38,486 nt of DNA from JBKHBT01 sp046542255. GTDB lineage: Bacteria > UBP14 > UBA6098 > JBKHBT01. Shown here piece by piece: positions 1 to 7,109 of this stretch. Numbering within the stretch: the stretch's first letter is position 1; the number at the start of each line of letters is the position of its first letter. Location: assembly GCA_046542255.1 (NCBI GenBank), contig JBKHBT010000024.1:1-38486 (forward strand), given 5' to 3'. The notes under the pieces were generated by a model. That model worked only from the letters and a program-made list of their open reading frames with translations, was not told the DNA's origin and did not search any database. A program made the translations under genes and the position numbers.

Positions 1-15
1 GTTCTGTGAGAGGAA

Positions 16-44
16 GAAAGTTGAAGCGTATTGGCTCAACTTTC
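16..44. repeat. Inverted repeat downstream of the PEP carboxykinase gene
   Basis: A perfect 9-bp inverted repeat (GAAAGTTGA at 16-24, TCAACTTTC at 36-44) with an 11-nt loop lies 34 bp beyond the stop codon of the minus-strand PEP carboxykinase gene. It could fold in the transcript and act as a 3' end or processing signal. Neither strand has a T-run after it, so it is not a standard intrinsic terminator. I see nothing else in bases 1-77. Confidence 0.4.
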
Positions 45-77
45 TCCTACTCGATGTTTATCAAGATATAAAAAATC

Positions 78-1694
78 TTATAGCTTTGCGAGAAGCCTTC
101 TCATAGCATCCAGGCATTCTTCAGGAACATAATTGACATGTTTCTTATTCTTATGGCAGGTTTCGATGAATTTATAGCGGTCTTTCATCCGATTTTTGAA
201 AGATTTACGGTACTCGACATCCTGCATATCTGGTTCATATCCATCGACTGGTAAATAGCTGAATTCTTCGATCTCAGGCCATGGCATGAAATCAGCTTCA
301 TCTTCGATAATTTGCTCAAGAAGTGAAAGTGTAAGTTCTTTCGGAATATCCTTGCCCATAAATTCGCCAGTATTGAGAATATAGCAGGAAACGCCTTTCT
401 CGATGAGTTTTTTGAATCTATCATAATCATCGGCAAGAGGGTAAACGCGGAATGGATTGGCATATGGCTCGAAGACCAGTTGATTTAAGTCCTGCCCAAC
501 GACTCTTTCTGCCGATGTCCTCTTTGTTGCTAAGGTAAGCCCCATTAAACTTGCGATAGATGGATCGACAAGCCGGCTGATAGGTGGTAAAGTCGGGTCT
601 TTCATTAGCCAGAAAATCGCATTGATAGGCTTATCGAATTTATCGACTCTATGCGGCGACCAAAGATCAGATTTGACTGCACGGCCATTTCCCTGTCTGA
701 TATCTTCCAAAACAAAGAAAAGCCGGCCATCTTCGGTCTTCGATGCTCCAATATTCTGAGCAGTAAGGATATATTTATTATCAGGATGACCAATAACATA
801 ATCTGCTGTCTTGTCGAAATATGAAGGCTCGAGTGCAATCGATGAAATATCGTCAAGATTGATTACAAAGGCATCATCGTGCAAAACGGTGATATTATAT
901 TTACCACCGTGCTGTGCATGTGTCAATGTCGATTTACCGCTTCCGGATAGCCCGAAAAAGGCTGCGATAAAATTATTGTGATTGAACCTTTTAATGCCAC
1001 CATGGCATGCAACAAAGCCATGACGCTTGGCCGTTCCCCAGCCGAGTGTCAATGTCGCCTTTTTGAATTCACCAAAATAGCGTAGTCCCAAAAGAGCTGC
1101 TACATTGTGCTGTGAGTCGAAGAAAGCCAGTCCGAGTGGGAAATCAGGATGTGACCAATAAGGATCGGTGAAAATAAATATGTCTGTGTCATCATAGGGT
1201 ACAGAGCGCTTGTACATATTCTTGTATTTCTCATTAAGATGCTGGAAGTTCAAATTCCAGGAAAGCAAATTATTCTCGAAGCCTTCTGGAATAAGTATAT
1301 TTGCTTTGACCATCATATCTTCATGAAGTCCTATTGTCGCTACGGCATGATACATTTTCCTGAATCTAGCATTGTAAACTGCCTCGCGAAGTATCGATGT
1401 GTATGTCTTCTCATCGACATTAGATGTGCCAGAAATTCTTCTTGCCTGTGCACAGCGGCCGGTTACTTCGCCATCATTAAAAAGCAAGACTTTTGCATCA
1501 TCGGGAAGGCCGTGATATTCGGGATTATTAATTGGCTGGTCGGTAACGATTGTACCTGGGCATTTCAGAGCTAGCCGATAGGAATCAGCCGGCGTAAAAA
1601 CTCGCTCTACATTATTACGATAAAACGCTGTTTCAATAGTTGTCCTGAAACTCGAAATCTTACTTTTATCATGCAGCGAACCAAAAACACTCAT
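78..1694 (-). CDS. Phosphoenolpyruvate carboxykinase (ATP)-like protein, divergent
   Basis: The 538-residue length fits ATP-dependent PEP carboxykinase, which interconverts oxaloacetate + ATP with PEP + CO2 + ADP in gluconeogenesis or anaplerosis in the cytoplasm. Seen: the family P-loop GLSGSGKST at residues 248-256 (Lys254) and a kinase-2 type HDD at 272-274. The C-terminal half keeps the family layout. Other hallmarks are altered: the RSPKDK-like oxaloacetate-binding segment appears as TGRCAQARR near residue 80, and the usual DDEHGW reads DDAFVI. It may therefore be a distant subfamily or have shifted specificity. HPr kinase shares the P-loop but is much shorter. The start is backed by AGGAGG (complement of 1699-1704) five bases upstream and a good promoter. 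It stands alone as a transcription unit. Confidence 0.75.
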   Translation of the reverse strand: MSVFGSLHDKSKISSFRTTIETAFYRNNVERVFTPADSYRLALKCPGTIVTDQPINNPEYHGLPDDAKVLLFNDGEVTGRCAQARRISGTSNVDEKTYTSILREAVYNARFRKMYHAVATIGLHEDMMVKANILIPEGFENNLLSWNLNFQHLNEKYKNMYKRSVPYDDTDIFIFTDPYWSHPDFPLGLAFFDSQHNVAALLGLRYFGEFKKATLTLGWGTAKRHGFVACHGGIKRFNHNNFIAAFFGLSGSGKSTLTHAQHGGKYNITVLHDDAFVINLDDISSIALEPSYFDKTADYVIGHPDNKYILTAQNIGASKTEDGRLFFVLEDIRQGNGRAVKSDLWSPHRVDKFDKPINAIFWLMKDPTLPPISRLVDPSIASLMGLTLATKRTSAERVVGQDLNQLVFEPYANPFRVYPLADDYDRFKKLIEKGVSCYILNTGEFMGKDIPKELTLSLLEQIIEDEADFMPWPEIEEFSYLPVDGYEPDMQDVEYRKSFKNRMKDRYKFIETCHKNKKHVNYVPEECLDAMRRLLAKL

Positions 1695-1737
1695 TTTTCC
1701 TCCTACTATAAATTGAAAAGATATCTTTTGACCGATT

Positions 1738-1765
1738 AGTATATGATACTTATGATTTTTGTCAA
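1738..1765 (-). promoter_or_regulatory. Sigma-70-type promoter for the PEP carboxykinase gene
   Basis: Read on the minus strand, TTGACA (1765-1760) is followed by a 16-nt spacer and TATACT (1743-1738), giving a leader of about 40 nt before the ATG at 1694. The rest of the 1695-1927 gap is AT-rich; I see no gene in it. Confidence 0.6.
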
Positions 1766-1927
1766 GTTATTTATTTCACAAAGTCTTAATTTCTTTGCTC
1801 ATGCATGTAAAATATTAAATACGATATTAGAATAATAGCTATAAATAATTGCAATACAAAATAATGCTAAGATTACATAATTTATAACAATATATAAGTT
1901 AGGATAAATAGCTTTAATAAATAGAAC

Positions 1928-2578
1928 TTACTTGCTATCATCTCTTGTTTTCTGATATTTTAATATTTCTTTTGGCAGTTCAAAATCGAAATTTTGCATT
2001 TTTCCATTTTTCATAATCAGGGTATCCGGTCCCAGGTTTTCTGGAATGGCTAGGATAGTTAAAGAATCCATCGTAGTTCTGATTTCGAAATAATATGATA
2101 AATCCACATCTTCCAATTCTTGCCATTGGGATTCTTTGACGATGGAATCGGTCTTTTTCGGATAGGCTCCGAATTCAGAATAGTAGTACTCGGCAGAGAG
2201 ATTGATTCTTTTTAGTATCAATGTCGCTAAGTATTCTTGATTATCACAATTTATTTTTTCCCCATATGTGCTGAATAAATAGCTCTGGTACCTAACATCA
2301 TTGGTAAGGCCTGGATGGAAAGCGATCACCAAAAACAAGATGGCCGTAATAAGGAAGATAAGGATCGAGATTACAATATTATGGCTGTATTTAATTGAAA
2401 TAACGAGATTTACAATAGCTGTAAGAATGGTAATAACGATGAAAATCTTATGAAATTCAAGGCTATCGTAATCCGGTTCTCCGAAAACCCCAAGAGCCGA
2501 AATGAAACTCAGAGAGATAAACAGTGTGATAATCATCAAATAATATATTGTATGTGATTGTTTTGGCGAATCTTCCAT
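1928..2578 (-). CDS. Small membrane protein with three N-terminal helices, unknown function
   Basis: I do not recognise this 216-residue protein. Three hydrophobic segments (about residues 11-32, 45-62 and 67-88) are followed by a polar C-terminal domain of about 125 residues. Part of that domain (SAEYYYSEFGAYP, about residues 128-140) resembles the YY..G.YP stretch common in the globular part of type IV pilin-like proteins, but there is no prepilin leader, so this is only a resemblance. Its ATG directly abuts the stop codon of the HD-GYP gene upstream, with no gap, so the two are almost certainly cotranscribed and probably translationally coupled. It may be a membrane partner of that phosphodiesterase. 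Confidence 0.7.
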   Translation of the reverse strand: MEDSPKQSHTIYYLMIITLFISLSFISALGVFGEPDYDSLEFHKIFIVITILTAIVNLVISIKYSHNIVISILIFLITAILFLVIAFHPGLTNDVRYQSYLFSTYGEKINCDNQEYLATLILKRINLSAEYYYSEFGAYPKKTDSIVKESQWQELEDVDLSYYFEIRTTMDSLTILAIPENLGPDTLIMKNGKMQNFDFELPKEILKYQKTRDDSK

Positions 2579-3889
2579 TTATTTCTTACCCTTTGGAATA
2601 CCATGGAAATTTTTGGGTTTTGCAGATTTTCTAATAGGTTCTTCCCGTTTGAAAATCTTGATTGCCTCTCTGACAATTTCGGGGTCAAATTGATTGCCAG
2701 AGCCTTCACGGATGCGTTTTAATGCCTCATCGTAAGCGAGGGCTTTTCGGTATGGCCGGTCGCTTCTCATAGCATTCCAGGCATCACATATTGTTATGAT
2801 TCTCGAAGACAGCGGTATTTCTTTGCCTTTTAGGCCATTTGGATATCCTAGGCCATCCCATCTTTCATGGTGGAATCTTATACCATCAGAATCGATATTT
2901 AGTATATCGATGAGCCTGATTAGATTGGCTCCGAGATCGGGATGCCGGGTCATTTCTTCCCATTCATCATCATCGAGGCCTGCGGATTTAAGTAGCACAT
3001 CATCTCGAATACCGACCTTGCCAATATCATGAAGAACTGCTATCTGGGCAATATTATCGGCTTCTTTTTCACTAAGTCCCATTGCCAGAGCAAGAGAATG
3101 ACTATATTCTTCGACATTTTTGGAGTGTTGATATGTATAGGAATCCCGCAAACCGACCATATATGTAATCGAATCCAGTGCTTTTTCGATTGTATTCTGA
3201 AGCTGCCTTCTCTGCAAGATATATAAATAAAGAATAATGATAGGTATAATCATCAAAATTGAGAAGAGATAGGATTCCATTTTGATTAAATGGGCAAAAA
3301 CAAGTCCCCATGACCATAATAATGGTGATTTTTGCGCTCTGTCTATTATTTCCTCTTTGTATAGCTTCAAAGATTCTTTTTTGGATAGTGCAATTATAAA
3401 ACTCAGTAATGATTCCACAATTAACATTGACAGGCCCGCTAAAATACCAGCCAGGGCAAAAACAATTGATAATTCCGGATCGAGGTCAAACAATCCTATG
3501 AAACCGTTGAATACGTAATATGCAATATGCAATTTGATTATTAACATTGCCAGATGAGAATATTCTTCCAAACGAGAACGGCTATCAAGAATTATTACTG
3601 GAAGAAGCCATGGAATAATTAAGGCAGCAGTTGCGTAGGTAGCACTGTAAGCTATCATCGCAGCAAAGCTAAATGATTCGTTGATAAGGCTAATGAATGG
3701 GTCTTGAAAACGTTTATGAAAAAAATTTCCGACTGCTAAAAATATAGTGAAAATCAGAAATGCTGGCCACTGTTGGTATATCAGTTCAAGATTTTGATAA
3801 GAAAATAGGGCCATGATAATAGCTATCAATATATGAACTATACATTGATATTTATAAAATGGATGACGTATTAAATCTGCTCGAGCCAT
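2579..3889 (-). CDS. Membrane-anchored HD-GYP cyclic-di-GMP phosphodiesterase
   Basis: 436 residues. The N-terminal half (about residues 14-240) is strongly hydrophobic with several membrane helices, like a MASE-type sensor module. The C-terminal half is an HD-GYP domain: HDIGK at 287-291 and the signature HHERWDGLGYP at 340-350, with ITICDAWNAM and DRPYR further on. HD-GYP domains hydrolyse c-di-GMP at a di- or tri-iron centre. The metal ligands and the GYP motif look intact, so activity is expected. The signal sensed by the membrane half is unknown. An AGGAGG (complement of 3893-3898) precedes the ATG with tight spacing. The gene diverges from purA and leads a two-gene unit with the small membrane protein. 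Confidence 0.88.
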   Translation of the reverse strand: MARADLIRHPFYKYQCIVHILIAIIMALFSYQNLELIYQQWPAFLIFTIFLAVGNFFHKRFQDPFISLINESFSFAAMIAYSATYATAALIIPWLLPVIILDSRSRLEEYSHLAMLIIKLHIAYYVFNGFIGLFDLDPELSIVFALAGILAGLSMLIVESLLSFIIALSKKESLKLYKEEIIDRAQKSPLLWSWGLVFAHLIKMESYLFSILMIIPIIILYLYILQRRQLQNTIEKALDSITYMVGLRDSYTYQHSKNVEEYSHSLALAMGLSEKEADNIAQIAVLHDIGKVGIRDDVLLKSAGLDDDEWEEMTRHPDLGANLIRLIDILNIDSDGIRFHHERWDGLGYPNGLKGKEIPLSSRIITICDAWNAMRSDRPYRKALAYDEALKRIREGSGNQFDPEIVREAIKIFKREEPIRKSAKPKNFHGIPKGKK

Positions 3890-3905
3890 AATCCTCCTAA
3901 GTTAG

Positions 3906-3934
3906 ATTTTAAGAGGAAATGATGCAAATTGCAA
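3906..3934 (-). promoter_or_regulatory. Candidate promoter for the HD-GYP unit
   Basis: On the minus strand TTGCAA (3934-3929), a 17-nt spacer and TAAAAT (3911-3906). The predicted transcript start would fall at or just before the AGGAGG, so the leader would be very short. Confidence 0.4.
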
Positions 3935-3986
3935 GCTTTTAATTTTCAAATAATCATTTTATCCATAGATAACATCTTATTTGATA

Positions 3987-4015
3987 TTGACATTATTTGC
4001 GAATAATGCTAATTT
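3987..4015 (+). promoter_or_regulatory. Sigma-70-type promoter for purA
   Basis: TTGACA (3987-3992), a 17-nt spacer and TAATTT (4010-4015), about 38 nt upstream of the purA ATG. GGGAG at 4041-4045 is the ribosome-binding site, seven bases before the start. Confidence 0.5.
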
Positions 4016-4052
4016 TAGAAATGTTAAAGGGATTTGAGCAGGGAGTTTATTA

Positions 4053-5348
4053 ATGACACGAAAACCAAATAGAGCTGTTTTAGGACTTTTATGGGGTGAT
4101 GAGGGAAAAGCCAAGATTATCGATCTTCTTGGAAAATACGCTAATATGATAGTTCGATTTCAGGGAGGTGCAAATGCCGGACATACTGTTATGGTCAATG
4201 ATCATAAGACGGTTTTGCATCAAATACCATGTGGCATCCTAAGAAAAGATACATTATGTATTCTGGGTGCTGGTATGGTTGTCAATCTGAAAGAGCTATT
4301 CGAAGAAATTGCAATGTTAAAGCAAAATGGTGTAGATATCACAGATCGCCTCTACATGAGCCCGAGAACACATATTGTTACACCACTTGGGAAAACAATC
4401 GAAAAATTAATGGAAAAAGAAAACAAAATCGGAACAACTCTCCGTGGGATTGGGCCGACTTATTCCGAGAAGGCCCTTCGTACCGGATTTAGAGCAGGCG
4501 ATATTGTTCATAATAAAGATTTTCCCGACATGCTGAAAAAGCAATACAAGCGCATAAAGAACATGGTAAATGCAACAGATGGAATCGATATGCCGGAGTA
4601 TTCTCATGTTTTAGAGAGCGTTTATTCATACCGCAAGGAACTCGCTAAATTGGTCAGGCCATGTTATAATCTTGTAAATGAAGCCATGCAAAAGGGCATT
4701 GGCGTACTATTCGAAGGCGCGCAAGGCTCGATGCTTGATATCGATTGGGGGACATATCCCTTTGTTACATCTTCAAATACGACAATCGGTGGTTTGGTTT
4801 CCGGAGCCGGCGTAGATCCGCGAATGCTGGATCAGGTGATCGGTGTAACCAAGGTTTTTACCACTCGTGTTGGCGATGGCCCATTTCCTACCGAAATGCC
4901 AGAAAAACAGGCCAAACATCTTCGCGGAACCGGTGATAAACCCTGGGATGAATTTGGTGCTACAACCGGAAGGCCTCGTAGGATAGGATGGCTCGATGGC
5001 ATCGTTTTGCGATATGCGGTGACGATTAATGGCGTAGATGCTCTCGCTGTTACTAAGATGGACACTTTAGACGGACTCGATGAAATTAAAATTTGCCGTT
5101 CCTATTGGGTAGATGGAGAGATAACCGAAGATTTCCCAGCCACTATAAAACAGCTCGAAATGACAAGGCCAATTTATGATACATTGCCAGGATGGACAGA
5201 CGAGACCAGAGGGATCACGAAATTCTCTGATTTACCAGAGAATGCCAGGAAATTCGTTAAACACATAGAAGAAATCACCGGCATTCCAGTAATTCTTGTA
5301 TCTACAGGCCCTAATCGCGCAGAAACGATTGTTGTTCATCATAAATGA
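4053..5348 (+). CDS. purA: Adenylosuccinate synthetase
   Basis: 431 residues, the usual length. It joins IMP and aspartate using GTP to form adenylosuccinate, the first committed step to AMP, in the cytosol. Seen: the N-terminal loop WGDEGKAK (14-21) with the catalytic Asp16, NAGHT, FEGAQGSMLDIDWGTYPFVTSS, a GPFPTE segment, GATTGRPRRIGW, and TKMDTLDG near the guanine-binding region. The nearly invariant QWGDEGKG signature is changed at two places: Leu13 for Gln and Ala20 for Gly. The remaining active-site blocks are intact, so it is probably active. It has its own promoter and ribosome-binding site, diverges from the HD-GYP gene and sits 11 bp before a sigma-54 activator gene. Confidence 0.95.
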   Translation: MTRKPNRAVLGLLWGDEGKAKIIDLLGKYANMIVRFQGGANAGHTVMVNDHKTVLHQIPCGILRKDTLCILGAGMVVNLKELFEEIAMLKQNGVDITDRLYMSPRTHIVTPLGKTIEKLMEKENKIGTTLRGIGPTYSEKALRTGFRAGDIVHNKDFPDMLKKQYKRIKNMVNATDGIDMPEYSHVLESVYSYRKELAKLVRPCYNLVNEAMQKGIGVLFEGAQGSMLDIDWGTYPFVTSSNTTIGGLVSGAGVDPRMLDQVIGVTKVFTTRVGDGPFPTEMPEKQAKHLRGTGDKPWDEFGATTGRPRRIGWLDGIVLRYAVTINGVDALAVTKMDTLDGLDEIKICRSYWVDGEITEDFPATIKQLEMTRPIYDTLPGWTDETRGITKFSDLPENARKFVKHIEEITGIPVILVSTGPNRAETIVVHHK

Positions 5349-5359
5349 TTTGTTGATTT

Positions 5360-6829
5360 ATGCAAAAAAAATATCTCGAATTAATACAAAAAGGCGCGCG
5401 CCTGACCGGCGTATTGGATCTTAAGGAAGCGTTATTTTTAATTACTGAATCGGCAGCGAATCTTACAAATTCCGAGGGCGGTTCGGTTTTGCTTCTGGAT
5501 TCAAAGGGCAATAGGCTACATTTCGCTGTTGCCACAGGGCCTTCTGGGCCAAAGCTGGTGAATAAATCTATGTCGATAAAAAAGGGCCTTGCTGGATGGG
5601 TAGTCCGCAATAGGAAGCCTGTTATTTCAAATCAGCCTGAAACTGATAAGCGCCATACCCATTCAATCGATAATCAAATGGATTTTAAGACAAGGACTTT
5701 ACTTGCTGTACCGCTTTTTGTGAAAGATGAAATTATTGGTGTTCTTGAAACCGTCAACCATAAAGCTGGTGAATATACAAATGACCAACTAGAAATATTG
5801 ACATACTTCGCCGAATTGGCAGCAATGGTTATACAAAATGCAAGAAAATTCGAAAGCTTAAAAAATACAAATCGCCTTCATCATGAAAACGATTCACTCA
5901 AACATAGGCTAATCGGCCAATCACGCGATATTGTCAAAATTCGTAGAACAATCGATAGAATAGCGATTAGGCCGGTTTCTGTCCTTATTACAGGAGAAAG
6001 CGGAACAGGTAAAGAAGTCGTGGCCTGGCAAATTCATAATCGCTCCAATTCCAAAGATAAGCCATTCGTCAAGGTGAGCTGTGCTGCACTTAATGAAAAC
6101 TTACTCGAATCGGAACTTTTTGGCCATGAGAAGGGCGCATTTACTGGAGCTACTTCAAGACATATCGGAAAATTTGAAAGAGCCAGAGGCGGCACAATTT
6201 TACTCGATGAGATTGGTGAGATATCCGAAAGGGTGCAGGTGAAGCTTCTTCGTGTACTACAGGAGAATGAAATCGAAAGAGTCGGAGGCAAGGAGACTAT
6301 CCCTGTCGATGTTCGCGTGATTTCCGCTACTAATAGAAATATTCGCAAAGAAATCCAGAATAGCAATTTCCGCGAAGATCTATATTATAGAATCAAGGTT
6401 ATGCATATCCATGTCGAGCCTCTGCGCCAAAAAGCCAATGATATTCCGCTTCTATGCAAGCATATACTCGAAAAACTTCGAATCGAATTCGACCATCCAA
6501 TACGCAAGATATCCAATGAGGCAATGGAAATTCTCAAAAATCATGACTTCCCGGGTAATGTTCGCGAGCTGGAAAATGTTCTTGAAAGAGCTGCTGTTTT
6601 GAGCCAGAGCCGGATTCTTACTCCCGACCTTTTACCAGCAGAAATCATAGATAGTCAAAAGCCTGATCCCGAACAGGAATTCTCCAAAATGACCCTTCCC
6701 GAAATCGAGAAGAAGAAGCTCGTGAATGCTCTTGAAAAAACTGGCGGCAATAAATCTAAAGCAGCTCGAGAACTGGGCATTTCCCGAGATAAACTTCGAT
6801 ACAGAATAAAGAAATACAATATCAAATAA
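5360..6829 (+). CDS. GAF-domain sigma-54-dependent transcriptional activator
   Basis: 489 residues in three parts. A GAF sensor domain covers about residues 10-165. An AAA+ sigma-54 interaction domain covers about 185-425, with Walker A GESGTGKE at 212-219, the sigma-54-contacting loop GAFTGA at 259-264 and Walker B LLDEIGE. A Fis-type helix-turn-helix lies at about 445-489 (GGNKSKAARELGISRDKLRYR). This is the FhlA/NifA-like layout; it lacks a receiver domain, so it should respond to a small ligand and not to a histidine kinase. It starts 11 bp after purA and has no obvious promoter of its own, so cotranscription is likely. I found no clear -24/-12 promoter in the window's intergenic regions, so its targets are probably elsewhere. 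Confidence 0.92.
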   Translation: MQKKYLELIQKGARLTGVLDLKEALFLITESAANLTNSEGGSVLLLDSKGNRLHFAVATGPSGPKLVNKSMSIKKGLAGWVVRNRKPVISNQPETDKRHTHSIDNQMDFKTRTLLAVPLFVKDEIIGVLETVNHKAGEYTNDQLEILTYFAELAAMVIQNARKFESLKNTNRLHHENDSLKHRLIGQSRDIVKIRRTIDRIAIRPVSVLITGESGTGKEVVAWQIHNRSNSKDKPFVKVSCAALNENLLESELFGHEKGAFTGATSRHIGKFERARGGTILLDEIGEISERVQVKLLRVLQENEIERVGGKETIPVDVRVISATNRNIRKEIQNSNFREDLYYRIKVMHIHVEPLRQKANDIPLLCKHILEKLRIEFDHPIRKISNEAMEILKNHDFPGNVRELENVLERAAVLSQSRILTPDLLPAEIIDSQKPDPEQEFSKMTLPEIEKKKLVNALEKTGGNKSKAARELGISRDKLRYRIKKYNIK

Positions 6830-6835
6830 TATTTT

Positions 6836-6864
6836 TTGAAAAATTGCTTGCGAAATTTTAAATT
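6836..6864 (+). promoter_or_regulatory. Candidate promoter for the cobalamin riboswitch operon
   Basis: TTGAAA (6836-6841), a 17-nt spacer and TAAATT (6859-6864). Transcription would begin around 6871, about 12 nt before the first riboswitch helix. Confidence 0.45.
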
Positions 6865-6882
6865 AGCTCCATCTTAATTATG

Positions 6883-7028
6883 ATACAGGTGCCGGAGGCT
6901 TAATAGGGAATCGGGTGTAAGTCCCGAGCGATCCCCGTCACTGTTAGCTGGACGAAGGCCAGAATGCCACTTGCGATAGCAGGGAAGGCGGCCCAAGGAT
7001 GATGGCAAGCCAGGAGACCTGCCTGTAT
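6883..7028 (+). promoter_or_regulatory. Cobalamin (vitamin B12) riboswitch
   Basis: The outer helix is formed by ATACAGG (6883-6889) pairing perfectly with CCTGTAT (7022-7028). Inside are the conserved family blocks: GGGAATCGGGTGTAAGTCCC near 6906, a CCCCGTCACTGT segment near 6933, GGGAAGGCGGCC near 6982, and the B12 box GCAAGCCAGGAGACCTGCC at 7005-7023. Riboswitches of this class bind adenosyl- or other cobalamins and usually lower expression of transport genes when B12 is plentiful. About 80 nt separate the aptamer from the downstream ATG at 7110. No strong terminator is visible in that interval, so translational control is the more likely mode. Confidence 0.95.
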
Positions 7029-7109
7029 GGCTCAAAGTGAGTCTATAATCCTAAACCGGGAGAAGTGAGGGATACCGCTCTTGCATCTTCCACAAAAAAT
7101 GGAGCCAAA

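Noticed and set aside
16..44. Rho-independent terminator for the PEP carboxykinase gene
   Set aside because: The hairpin is perfect but neither strand has the following T-run.
78..1694. HPr kinase/phosphorylase as an alternative to PEP carboxykinase
   Set aside because: The P-loop is similar, but HPr kinase is about 300 residues and this protein has the full PEP carboxykinase length and two-lobe layout.
7065..7109. GTG at 7065 as the start of the BtuB-like receptor
   Set aside because: It would place 15 polar residues before the signal peptide and use riboswitch leader sequence as coding. The ATG at 7110 has GGAG at proper spacing and begins the signal peptide.
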